From Nipponacmea schrenckii (Eukaryota; Mollusca; Gastropoda; Lottiidae): DNA of 64,000 bases. The position numbers and the translations under genes are program-made. This document shows, piece after piece, positions 50,691 through 62,200 of the stretch (position 1 is the stretch's first letter; every line of letters starts with the position of its first letter). The stretch is from NCBI GenBank assembly GCA_030562195.1, contig CM060203.1:15256534-15320533 (forward strand). Direction: 5' to 3'. The notes below the pieces were generated by a model, which worked only from the letters and a program-made list of their open reading frames with translations, did no database searches and was not told the origin of the DNA.

Positions 50691-51190
50691 TAATTTGACT
50701 GCAAGCCATGAGGTACAGAACTTTGAACTTAAGATTGCGGAACTTCAACAATCAACACAACTTGAGTCTGCAACAGACGAGAAACAGGGTCTGAATGGAC
50801 AGAGCGCCATCCTGTGGCAATCAACAGAATACGGAATGCAACCGAATGAAGAGAGAAGGCATGTAACTAATTGCAGAACACAGAATGCTACAAAGCACAA
50901 TGCATGGGCTTCTTTTGGGATAAGGTTCATTTTCTGCACTAACATGCTGATAAAGAATTTTTATCTTTTTGGACTTTATTCTTTTTATAGTATCTAACTT
51001 CCTTATGATAATATACGATTATCTTTGCAGAATATGTGCAATACGCATGAATAAGACACCACTTCAATGTTCTAGTTTTCCTAAATTCGTTACAAGGGTT
51101 GTTCAATATATTATGTTTTCTCGACATATACAAAATGTAAGTTTCTTTTGTTCAATTTCATATACATATACATCAATATTGCTAAAATCA
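50691..51190. other. Spacer upstream of the first mucin copy
   Basis: Open frames on both strands (50695-50997, 50745-50945, 50939-51133, 50969-51253) overlap. None has a domain I recognise, although the first 75 codons of 50695-50997 are Gln/Glu-rich and could be checked for an exon. Confidence 0.4.
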
Positions 51191-51975
51191 GGTTTGTGGA
51201 TTTTCATATCGGATTTCAAAGAGACAGACACTGTATTATGGTACAGTAAGTAAATACATCATTAGGACTAGGAATATATAGCGTTTTGTCAATCAACAAA
51301 TTACGAGATTTGGATTCTCTCGTTCCTCGGTTAGGTCAGAATATCGTATTACCCTTGCTGCCGCTTGTTCACTGACATTTAGGCACAAACATTTTGAATA
51401 TAAGACAAAACTATTTGCCAGGCGCATTATATACACGTGGTCATTTAGGTAGAAAGTTATTTAGGCACCGTGTTGTGTAGGCAGGCTAATATAGGTAAAA
51501 AAAATGTAAAAGATACATATCATTTGGGCACATTCTTTTTAGTAACAAAATATATTCGTTACAATGTCATGTGACCGCAGATTTTTCAAGGTACAGTGAA
51601 TCAGACATACATTCGATTAGGCACTAATTCATTTGGGCTCACCCAATACTTAGATACGGCACTTCAAAACTAAAATGTTCTTAAAAAGAGAGCGTTTGAT
51701 TGACTTGTGCTTACAAATTTGTGACTAAACGACTAAATACTTTAGCGATTCAGTTGCAGATTAATAGCTCTATATGCTGTACACAAATGTTATAAACCTT
51801 TTTCTATACAGGAATACTTGTACATCAAGATCGAGAAGAGTGATATTGACGGTTTCCCTCATTATAGGATTAATATCAATAACAATCGGAGTGCCTTTAC
51901 CAGAGGATACTACAACATTAACATATTCTAGTACCTCTAACCCACCAGAAACAGATTCTAGTACCTCTTCCTCAA
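51191..51975 (+). repeat. Segmental duplication, copy 1 (5' flank and start of mucin exon)
   Basis: About 785 bp that recurs at 55270-56052 with only a handful of differences (for example atgtcatgtgaccgcag versus atgtcatttaccgcag, and a c/a change in gacttgtgcttacaaa). It begins at ggtttgtggattttcatatc in both copies; sequence to the left is unrelated. The offset is about 4.08 kb. It contains the presumed promoter region and the first coding part of the mucin exon. Confidence 0.9.
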
Positions 51976-53675
51976 CAGAAACAGATTCAAGTAACTCTAT
52001 TCCACCAGTAACAGATTTTAGTATTTCTATTCCACAAGAAACAGATTCTAGTGCCTCTATCTTACCAGAAATAGATTATAGCACCTCTATCCCACCAGAA
52101 ACAGATTCTAGTGCCTCTATCCTACCAGAAATAGATTATAGTACCTCTGTAACACCAGAAATAGATTCTAGTGCCTCTATCCTACCAGAAATAGATTATA
52201 GTTCCTCTATCCCACCAGAAACAGATTCTAGTGCCTCTATCATACAAGAAATGGATTATAGTACCTCTATCCCACCAGTAACAGATTCAAGTGCCTCTAT
52301 CCTACCAAAAATAGATTCTAGTGCCTCTATCCTACCAGAAATAGATTCTAGTATCTCTATTCTACCAGAAATAAATTATAGTACCTCTATCCCACCAGAA
52401 ACAGATAATAGTGCCTCGATCTTACCAGAAATAGATTATAGTACCTCTATCCCACCAGAAATAGATTCTAGTGCATCTATCCTACCAGAAAAAGATTCTA
52501 GTACCTCTATCGCACCAGGAACAGATTCTAGTGCCTCTTTCCTACCAGAAATAGATTACAGTACCTCTATATCACCAGAAACAGATTCTAGTACCTCTAT
52601 CCTACCAGAAATAGATTCTAGTGCCTCTATCCTACCAGAAACAGATTCTAGTGCCTCTATCCTATCAGAAACAGATTCTAGTGCCTCTATCCTACCAAAA
52701 ATGTATTATAGTACCTCTGTCTCAACAGTAACATATTCTAGTGCCTCTATCCTACCAGAAACAGATTCTAGTACCTCTACCCTACCAGAAATAGACCATA
52801 GTACCCTTATCCTACCAGAAATAGATTATAGTACCTCTATCCTACCAGAAATAGATTTTAGTGCATCTATCCTACCAGAAATAGATTATAGCACCTCTAT
52901 CCCACCAAAAATAGATTATAGTACCTCTATCCCACCAGAAATAGATTATAGTACCCCAATCCAATCAGAAACAGATGCTAGTGCCTCTATCCTACCAAAA
53001 ATGGATTATAGTACCTCTATCCCACCAGAAATAGATTCTAGTGCCTTTATCCTACCAGAAATAGATTATAGTACCTCTATCCCACCAGAAATAGATTCAA
53101 GTGCCTCTATCCTACCAGAAATAGATTATAGTATCTTTGTCCCACCAGTAACATATTCTAGGGTCTCTATCCTACAAGAAATAGAATATAGTACCTCTGT
53201 CCCACCAGTAACAGATGCTAGTGCCTCTATCCTGCCAAAAATAGATTATAGTACCTCTATCCCAGCAGAAACTGATTCTAGTGCCTCTATCCTACCAGAA
53301 ATAGATTATAGTACCTCCATCCCCCCAGAAAAAGATTCAAGTGCCTCTATCCTACCAGAATTAGATTATAGTACCTCTTTCCCACCAGAAATAGATTCTA
53401 GTGCCTCTTTCCCACCAGAAATAGATTATAGTACCTCTATCCCACCAGAAACATATTCTAATGCCTCTATCCTTCAAGAAATAGAATATAGTAGCTCTGT
53501 CCCACCAGTAAGAGATTCTAGTGCCTCTTTTCTACCCGAAATATATTCTAGTGCCTCTATCCTACCAGAAATAGATTATAGTACCTTTGTCCCACCAGTA
53601 ACATATTCTAGGGCCTCTATCCTACCAGAAATAGATTATAATACCTCAATCCCATCAGAAACAGATGCTAGATAA
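51774..53675 (+). CDS. Truncated mucin-like paralogue (PTS-repeat exon)
   Basis: Open frame of 633 codons. Residues about 20-41 form a basic stretch followed by a hydrophobic segment (RRVILTVSLIIGLISITIGV) that looks like a signal peptide or signal anchor, then PLPEDTTT and about 57 decamer repeats of the pattern D-(S/Y)-S-(T/A)-S-I-(L/P)-P-E-(I/T), rich in Ser, Thr and Pro with acidic residues. The polypyrimidine-AG at 51811 could instead be a splice acceptor, in which case the true start is in an exon further upstream. The frame ends only because the repeat is interrupted at 53671/53672 by foreign sequence that supplies a stop; SEA, EGF and membrane exons do not follow. It is therefore a truncated copy of the gene at 55851 onward, or a misplaced allele of it. 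Confidence 0.75.
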   Translation: MLYTNVINLFLYRNTCTSRSRRVILTVSLIIGLISITIGVPLPEDTTTLTYSSTSNPPETDSSTSSSTETDSSNSIPPVTDFSISIPQETDSSASILPEIDYSTSIPPETDSSASILPEIDYSTSVTPEIDSSASILPEIDYSSSIPPETDSSASIIQEMDYSTSIPPVTDSSASILPKIDSSASILPEIDSSISILPEINYSTSIPPETDNSASILPEIDYSTSIPPEIDSSASILPEKDSSTSIAPGTDSSASFLPEIDYSTSISPETDSSTSILPEIDSSASILPETDSSASILSETDSSASILPKMYYSTSVSTVTYSSASILPETDSSTSTLPEIDHSTLILPEIDYSTSILPEIDFSASILPEIDYSTSIPPKIDYSTSIPPEIDYSTPIQSETDASASILPKMDYSTSIPPEIDSSAFILPEIDYSTSIPPEIDSSASILPEIDYSIFVPPVTYSRVSILQEIEYSTSVPPVTDASASILPKIDYSTSIPAETDSSASILPEIDYSTSIPPEKDSSASILPELDYSTSFPPEIDSSASFPPEIDYSTSIPPETYSNASILQEIEYSSSVPPVRDSSASFLPEIYSSASILPEIDYSTFVPPVTYSRASILPEIDYNTSIPSETDAR

Positions 53676-54705
53676 TACAAGAAAACAAGATGGCGACAAG
53701 TGATCAGTGGCTATATCATAGTGAACAGAAAATGTAATTTTCTACCTTCAACAGGTTGTCATTTTTAACTATCTTTAACTGTAAGGATGTCCTAAACCTT
53801 AAAATCGAATTTTTGGAGAAAAGTGGACGAATTTTTCAATATGGAAGTGAAAATAAGTGGAAATGTAGTATACGTATTGGATCAACAGTGATCACTTATC
53901 ACAAGTATCAACATAAGTCTATGTGTGTGTTCAACTTACAAAGGTATTTATTCACCAAATTTACATTATGAATCAAGACGGAACTTTTGATCCTAAACTC
54001 TTGAACTCAATAATTGAGAAGTCTGTAGACAGTGCTGTCTGTAAAGCTTTTAAACATTTCGAAAATGAATTCAAAAAAATTATTGATGAAAAAATGTCCG
54101 ACATCTGTGAACGAGTGACAATTCTTGAAATTGGTCAAGAACAATCAAGTCAAAATTTCGAAGATGTTGATGATAAAAACAAAAAAAATTTAAGTACTTC
54201 TCGAAGAAAAGAATGAACAAATATTGAAATTAGAATCAAAACTGAACCATCTTGAACAATATTCAAGAAAATGCCATATTCGTGTATTTGGTGTTCAGGA
54301 ATCTCAAAACGAAAACTGTGTTGATATAGTGAATGGTATAATAAAAGATAAATTAAACATTGATTGTAATGTGCACATTGATGTTGCTCACAGGGTTGGT
54401 CCCATTAGGGGTTCAACCGCCAAACCCCGTGGAATTATAGCTAGATTCTCTCGTTACTGTGACAAACAATTAGTAATTGCAGCCAGAAGTAAACTTAAAA
54501 ACTCAGGAATCGTGATTGCTGATGACATGACCCGTACTAATGTAAGACTAATTGAAGCAGCTAAAAGTAATAAAAATGTTAAAAGGGCATGGTTCACAAA
54601 TGGCAAAATTATGGTCGAGAGTCTCAATGGAAAAAAAATTAAATTAGAACAACACATGGACTTGAATAAGTCACTTGCTAATTGATAATTACTTTGCAAA
54701 ATGTG
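53672..54705 (+). mobile_element. LINE fragment with ORF1
   Basis: Foreign sequence that begins exactly inside a mucin repeat (after gatgctag). Its start, acaagatggcgacaag, is followed by about 300 bp of leader and an ORF1-type coding region. No reverse transcriptase or endonuclease ORF2 is present before the next mucin copy, so the element is incomplete. The right boundary is uncertain: 54705-55269 has no clear identity and may be element 3' sequence or original spacer. I see no obvious polyA tail or target-site duplication. Confidence 0.65.
53968..54685 (+). pseudogene. LINE ORF1 protein (L1/Tx1-type), frameshifted
   Basis: The first part (53968-54216) encodes an acidic, coiled-coil-like N terminus. 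The second (54200-54685), in another frame, encodes a leucine/glutamate coiled coil (EEKNEQILKLESKLNHLEQY) followed by the RNA-recognition-like and C-terminal parts typical of ORF1p: YSRKCHIRVFGVQES, a DVAHRVGP motif, RGIIARFSRYCDKQLV and a basic C-terminal block. The frame changes in the A-rich stretch at about 54177-54195, so a single indel separates the halves. In intact elements the protein is an RNA-binding chaperone of the retrotransposon RNP. Confidence 0.82.
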
Positions 54706-55269
54706 TGATTAAGTTTGAACTTAAAATGTACTTGTTTTGTCTTCAATTATTTCTGTTCAATACATTTTTATACGAATTAGTAGGCCGAACAATTGGATGA
54801 AATAATTACTTTAAGACTTATAACGATTTCAAGAAAATCATAGGTGATTACTGTTCTTAACATGAACTGATATTAACTTGATGAATACTGTTATCATCAC
54901 CTTAACTGGTTTATAGACTGACTGTAAATTTCACAACAAGCTCACTAATTTCTGATGTAGACTAACCGCTCCTTCCGATTCTTGTAGCATTGAATGCCAG
55001 TGTTCCTTTCAAAATAATATCTTAGATATCTGTTTGACTGTTCCAGGGTAATCCTTATTTCCTTTCGGTTTCGTGCTTTAATAAGGTTTACCAAATGGAA
55101 ATATTATCCCATGCCTCTGCTCCTTACAATTTTACTTCACCTCCGTTCCACAAAATACTCTCATTAGCCTAACTTTATAACTGTGTTGTATGTTTAGGAA
55201 GTGAAATAGGTTCTGTTGCATTGACCAAACATAGATGGACAAGCGGTATCCACATTTTCAATTTTTAAA
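54706..55269. other. Spacer between LINE fragment and second mucin copy
   Basis: AT-rich sequence without a recognisable ORF2 fragment or repeat. Its origin, element tail or locus sequence, cannot be decided here. Confidence 0.45.
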
Positions 55270-56052
55270 GGTTTGTGGATTTTCATATCGGATTTCAAAG
55301 AGACAGACACTGTATTATGGTACAGTAAGTAAATACATCATTAGGACTAGGAATATATAGCGTTTTGTCAATCAACAAATTACGAGATTTGGATTCTCTC
55401 GTTCCTCGGTTAGGTCAGAATATCGTATTACCCTTGCTGCCGCTTGTTCACTGACATTTAGGCACAAACATTTTGAATATAAGACAAAACTATTTGCCAG
55501 GCGCATTATATACACGTGGTCATTTAGGTAGAAAGTTATTTAGGCACCGTGTTGTGTAGGCAGGCTAATATAGGTAAAAAAAATGTAAAAGATACATATC
55601 ATTTGGGCACATTTTTTTAGTAACAAAATATATTCGTTACAATGTCATTTACCGCAGATTTTTCAAGGTACAGTGAATCAGACATACATTCGATTAGGCA
55701 CTAATTCATTTGGGCTCACCCAATACTTAGATACGGCACTTCAAAACTAAAATGTTCTTAAAAAGAGAGCGTTTGATTGACTTGTGATTACAAATTTGTG
55801 ACTAAACGACTAAATACCTTAGCGATTCAGTTGCAGATTAATAGCTCTATATGCTGTACACAAATGTTATAAACCTTTTTCTATACAGGAATACTTGTAC
55901 ATCAAGATCGAGAAGAGTGATATTGACGGTTTCCCCCATTATAGGATTAATATCAATAACAATCGGAGTGCCTTTACCAGAGGATACTACAACATTAACA
56001 TATTCTAGTACCTCTAACCCACCAGAAACAGATTCTAGTACCTCTATCCTAC
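55270..56052 (+). repeat. Segmental duplication, copy 2
   Basis: Partner of 51191-51975. Similarity starts abruptly at 55270 and runs through the ATG and the hydrophobic N terminus into the first decamer repeats, after which the repeat variants of the two copies differ in order. Confidence 0.9.
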
Positions 56053-56216
56053 CAAAAAAAGATTATAGTACCTCTATACCACCAGAAACAGACTCTAGTG
56101 CCTCTATACCACCAGAAACAGACTCTAGTGCCTCTATCCTACCAGAAATAGATTATAGTAGCTCTATGTTACCAGAAATAGATTCTAGTACCTCTATCCT
56201 ACCAGAAAGGATTTAG
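55851..56216 (+). CDS. Mucin large exon, 5' part (leader and first repeats)
   Basis: Begins with the same leader as the copy at 51774 (hydrophobic RRVILTVSPIIGLISITIGV, one L/P change in the core) followed by PLPEDTTT and eight decamers. The frame runs into the damaged stretch and stops at 56216, which I regard as artefactual. The Pro in the hydrophobic core is conservative enough to keep a signal-type segment. If the polypyrimidine-AG at 55888 is used, translation starts in an upstream exon not identified here. Confidence 0.72.
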   Translation: MLYTNVINLFLYRNTCTSRSRRVILTVSPIIGLISITIGVPLPEDTTTLTYSSTSNPPETDSSTSILPKKDYSTSIPPETDSSASIPPETDSSASILPEIDYSSSMLPEIDSSTSILPERI

Positions 56217-59200
56217 TCCTCTATCCCACCAAAAAGATTTAGTACCTCTATCCCACCAGAAAAGATTCTAGTACCTCTATCCACCAGAAATAATTTAGTC
56301 TCTATCCACCAGAAAAGATTCTAGTACCTCTATCCACCAGAAATAGATTTATACCTCTATCCACCAGAAAAATTATAGTACCTCTATCCACCAGAAAAGA
56401 TTATAGTACCTCTATCCCACCAAAAAGATTTAGTACCTCATCCACCAGAAAGATTCTAGTCTACCTACCAGAAATAGATTAGTCTCATCCACCAGAAAAG
56501 ATTTAGTCCTTATCCTACCAGAAATAATTATAGTACCTCTATCCACAGAAACAGATTTAGTCCTCTATCTACCAAAAAGGATTATACATATCTCATCCCA
56601 CCAGAAACAGATTCTAGTGCTCTACTACCAGAAATAGATTTAGTCCTCTATCCACCAGAAAAGATTCTAGTGCCTTATCCTACCAGAAATAGATTATAGT
56701 ACCTCTTCCCACCAGAAAAGATTCAGTCCTCTATCCACCAAAAAGATTTAGTCCTCTATCCACCAGAAAAGATTCAGTCCTCTATCACCAGAAAAGATTT
56801 AGTACCTCTATCCACCAGAAAAGATTAAGTCCTCTATCACCAAAAAGATTTAGTACCTCTATCCTACCAGAAATAGATTTAGTACCTCTATCCAAAAAAT
56901 TATAGTACCTCATCCCACCAGAAACAGATTCTAACCTACCAGAAATAGATTAGTCCTTATCCACCAGAAATAGATTCTAGTGCCTTATCCTACCAAAAAG
57001 TTAGTCCTCTATCCACAGAAACAGATTCGTGCCTCTTCCTACCAAAAAGATTAAGTACCTCTATCACCAAAACAGATTCTAGTACCTCTATCCTACCAGA
57101 AATAGATTATACCTTTATCCTACCAGAAATAGATTATAGTACCTCTATCTCAGCAGAAACAGATTCTAGTGCCTCTATCCTACCAAAAAAAGATTATAGT
57201 ACCCCCCCCAGACTCTAGTGCCTCTATCCACCAGAAACAGACTTCTAGTGCCTCTATCCTACCAGAAATAGATTATAGTACCTCTATCCCACCAGAAATA
57301 GATTCTAGTACCTCTATCCTACCAGAAATAGATTATAGTACCTCTATCCCACCAGAAACAGATTCTAGTACCTCTATCTCACCAGAAACAGATTCTAGTA
57401 CCTCTATCCTACCAGAAATAGATTATAGTACCTCTATCCCACCAGAAACAGATTCTAGTGCCTCTATCTCACCAGCAATAGATTCTAGTACCTCTATCCT
57501 ACCAGAAATATATTATAGTATCTCTATCCCACCAGAAACAGATTATAGTACCTCTATCCCACCAGAAACAGATTCTAGTACCTCTATCTCACCAGCAATA
57601 GATTCTAGTACCTCTATCCTACCAGAAATAGATTATAGTATCTCTATCCCACCAGAAACAGATTATAGTACCTCTATCCTACCAGAAATATATTATAGTA
57701 CCTCTATGCCACCAGAAACAGATTATAGTACCTCTATCCTACCAGAAATAGATTATAGTACCTCTATCCCACCAAAAATAGATTATAGTACCTCCATCCC
57801 ACCAGAAACAGATTCTAGTGTATCTAGCCTACCAGAAATAGAATCTAGTTCCTCTATCACACCAGAAATAGATTCTAGTGCCTTTATCCTACCAGAAATA
57901 GATTATAGTACCTCTATCTCAGCAGAAACAGATTCTAGTGCCTCTATCCTACCAAAAATAGATTATAGTACCTCTATACCACCAGAAACAGACTCTAGTG
58001 CCTCTATACCACCAGAAACAGACTCTAGTACCTCTATCCTACCAGAAATAGATTATAGTAGCTCTATGTTACCAGAAATAGATTCTAGTACCTCTATCCC
58101 ACCAGAAACAGAATCTAGTGCCTCTATCCTACCAGAAATAGATTATAGTACCTCTATCCCACCAGAAACAGATTCTACAACCTCTATCCTACCAGATATA
58201 GATTCTAGTACCTCTTTCTCAGCAGAAACAGATTATAGTACCTCTATCCCACCAAAAACAGATTCTAGTGCTTCTATCCTACCAGAAATATATTATAGTA
58301 CCTCTATCCCACCAGAAACAGATTCTAGTACCTCTATCCCACCAGAAATAGATTCTAGTAGCTCTATCCTACCAGAAATAGATTCTAGTACCTCTATCCT
58401 ACCAGAAATAGATCATAGTACCTCTATCCCACCAGAAACAGATTCTAGTGCCTCAATCCTACCAGAAATAAATTATAGTACCTCTATCCCACCAGAAACA
58501 GAATCTAGTACCTCTATCCTACCAGAAATAGATTCTAGTACCTCTTTCCTACCAGAAATAGACTTTAGTACCTCTATCCCACCAGAAACAGATTCTAGTG
58601 CCTCTATCCTACCAGAAATAGATTATAGTACCTCTGTCCCACCAGTAACATATTCTAGTGCTTCTATCCTTCCAGAAATCGATTATAGTACCTCAATCCC
58701 ACCAGAAATAGATGCTAGTGCCTCTATCCTACCAAAAATAGATTATAGTACCTCTATCCCACCAGAAACAAATTCTAGTGCCTTTATCCTACCAGAAATA
58801 GATTATACTACCTCTATATCACCAGAAACAGATTCTAGTACCTCTATCTCACCAGAAACAGATTCCAGTGCCCCTATCCTACCAGAATTAGATTCTAGTT
58901 CCTCTGTCCCACCAGAAACAGATTCTAGTGCCTCTTTCCTACCTAAAATAGATTATAGTACCTCTATTCCACCAGAAACGGATTCTAGTACCTTTATCTC
59001 ACCAGAAATAGATTATAGTACCTCTATCCTACCAGTAACATATTCAAGTGCCTCTTTCCTACCAGAAATAGACTATAGTACCTCTATCTCACTAGAAATA
59101 GATTATAGTACCTCTATCTCACCAGAAATAGATTATAGTACCTCTATCTCACCAGAAATATATTCTAGTGCCTCTATCCTACCAGAAATAGATTATAGTA

Positions 59201-62200
59201 CCTCAATCCCATCAGAAACAGATGCTAGTGCCTCTATCATACCAAAAATGGATTATAGTACCTCTATCCCACCAGAAACAGATTCTAGTGCCTTTATCCT
59301 ACCAGAAATAGATTATAGTACCTCTATCTCACCTGAAAAAGATTCTAGTGCCTCTATCCTACCAGAAATAGATTATAGTACCTCTGTCCCACCAGACATA
59401 GATTCTAGTGCCTCTATCCTACCAGAAATAGATTATAGTACCTCTATCCCACCAGAAATAGTTTCTAGTACATCTATCTCACCAGAAACAGATTCTAGTG
59501 CCTATATCCTACCAGAAATAGATTATAGTACCTCTATCCAACCAGAAACAGATTCTAGTGTCTCTTTCCTACCAAAAATAGATTCTAGTACCTCTATCCT
59601 ACCAGTAAAAGATTCCAGTACCTCTATTCCGCCAGTAATAGATTCTAGTACCTCTATCCCACTAATAACATATTCTTTTACCTCTTTCCCACCAGTAACA
59701 GATTCTAGTACCTCTATCTCATCAGTAACAGATTCTAAGACCTTTATCGTGCCAGAAATAGATTTTAGTACCTCTACCCAACCAGTAACAGATTCTAGTA
59801 CCTCTATCCTACCAGAAATAGGTTCTAGTGCCTCTATCCCACTAGGAACAGATTCCAGTACCTCTATTCCAACATTTACAAAATATAGTACCTCTATCTC
59901 ACCAGTAACCAATTCTAGTATCTCTATCCCACCAGTAACAAAATCTAGTACATCTATCCGACCAGTAACATATTCTAATACCTCTATCCGACCAGTGACA
60001 AATTATAAGACATCAATCCAACCAGAAACCTATTCTAAGACCTCTATCCGACTAGTAACAGATTCTAGTGCCTCTATTCGACCAGTAACAGATTTTAGTA
60101 CCTCTATCTCACTAGTAATAAATTCTAAGACCTCTATCCAACCAGTAACAAAGTCTAATACCTCTATCAAACCAGCAACATATTCTAGTACCTCTATCTC
60201 ACCAGTAACAGATTCTAAGACCTCTATCGTACCAGTAACAGATTCTAGTACCACTATCCCACCAGTAACAGATTTAAGTACATCTATCTCTCCAGTGACA
60301 GATTCTAGAACCTCTATCGTACCAGTAACAGATTCTAAGACCTCTATCGTACCAGTAACAGATTTTAGTACCTCTAATCCACCAGTAACAAATTCTAGTA
60401 CCTCTATCTCACAAGTAACAGATTCTAGTACCTCTATCCCTACTGATTCTAATATGAAAACGACTTTGCAGACTACGAAACAACCCAATATTCTTCAACC
60501 AAAGATTGGTAAGAAACTTTGATTTAAATATACATCTTAACTTTCTTTTTTTCCTTCAATTGTTTATTTTCTAAAAACATTTCTTTGGATTTATATTTCT
60601 CTTAGCATTTTATTTTTATTCAATTGCTATCGAAAGTGGTGGTTATGTTTTATTATATTGTAATAATCGATATATTGATATAATTGATATATTTTATGTT
60701 TGAAGGTGTTATTGTTTCAATCTGGATATTACAGTTCTTACTTCTTTCATCCTTCTTAAATTTCAGATGTGAAAAACTATACAGTCGAGCTGAAGATCAA
60801 AACTTCGGCAAATTTTACAATCGAGTTAAATAATAAGACGTCAGAAAAATATAAGAATTATACCAAAAAATTCCAGTCAGTTGTAAGTTTTGTCTTTCAC
60901 CTTTTTATTTTGGTCAACAGTGTCTTATGATATGTATTTTCAAAATTCAAAAACATAATGAACACAATAATCTTAAATTAAATCGTGGCACAGGACACTA
61001 CTATAAAATATGGCTTCTTCATTAACCCCTTTTTATCCCTTATCATCTGATTGTATACACCCCTTCTCCTGTATATCTGATTTGATTGGTTCTTTGTCTG
61101 GTTCATATATCATATTCTTAATCATATCATTATATGTTTACTACTTTGTGGCTTTCCCTTGTTGCGCTATATATTCCTATGTTTTCTTTCTCATTTCATT
61201 AGTCTTTGATATCAGTTTGAGCTAGCAAAGTCGTTAACTAGTCATTTACCATCACCACCTTCTCATTTCATTACACGTGTAAATTGTGTTGAAACGTTAT
61301 ATACCTTTTTATTAACAAAGTGCGTTATACCATAATTCATTCCCTCGTGTTCCTTGTTATACAAGAAAATTAGTCAGTGTCGAAAAAATATATGTAAACA
61401 TTGATAGGCTTGATGAATATTAGTAACTCGATCCGCTAAATTTACACTTCATGTTTTTTATATGCTGCCAGACCATTTGAAGTTGTATTTGAATTTAACG
61501 GCCATGCTTTTTGAATTTGACAGGAAAAATGAAAACTTAAATAATTTATTTTTCCGCTTGAACCTTTTAAATTATAATTTACAAGTGAATCATTAGATTA
61601 TCCCCAACTTTCGATTAATATGTATTATTAGTCCAAATAATGAAATATATACAGTGTTTATATGAATACATGAAAATGGGGGAGACCATCATTAAAATTT
61701 TGTTTATTTTTATCTGAAGCGTTACCATTTGTTATTATATTTGGGGAAATTGTTATGCACTAGTAGTTCTAGGTTAAGTAAATTTTCGACCAATCAGAAT
61801 TCGTATTTCCAAGAAAGGAAGGATTTTCTACGGGAGGCAGGAACAACCAAGAGTCTCAAAGGCTGGGAATGTTTAAATAATTGTAGTGTATGTCATTTCA
61901 GCTTACAAAGTTATATGAGGGTATCCCGGGCTTCAATACAATAGCTATTAACGGTTTCAGGTAAGTTTTGTAGAACAGTTAACCAATTGACCCAGCTGTA
62001 AATGGGTACATATATTTTCAAAATGATTAATTCAAAGACTGGTAGAAAGCTGGTAGAAAGAATTCGCTTGAATCTAAGTAAGTATCTATTGGAAACATAT
62101 ATGCGATGGCTGGCAGCTTCGATTATTATCACGATTTTCAAATTGTTTAAATGCATAAAGATTTCGCTCCGCACAACAACAAATGATTTTCTATAATATT

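Noticed and set aside
56217..57168. True pseudogenisation of the mucin exon
   Set aside because: The missing bases fall on the columns that vary between units, which fits a consensus error better than decay; frames on both sides are clean.
59523..60488. Antisense open frames with a GIEVLESVTG-type repeat, opposite the mucin exon
   Set aside because: They mirror the 30-bp coding repeat; the sense strand is supported by splice phases and domains.
61729..61944. 71-codon open frame as an exon
   Set aside because: Only its last part (61902-61944) is in the gene, and the splice acceptor at 61901 defines the real exon start.
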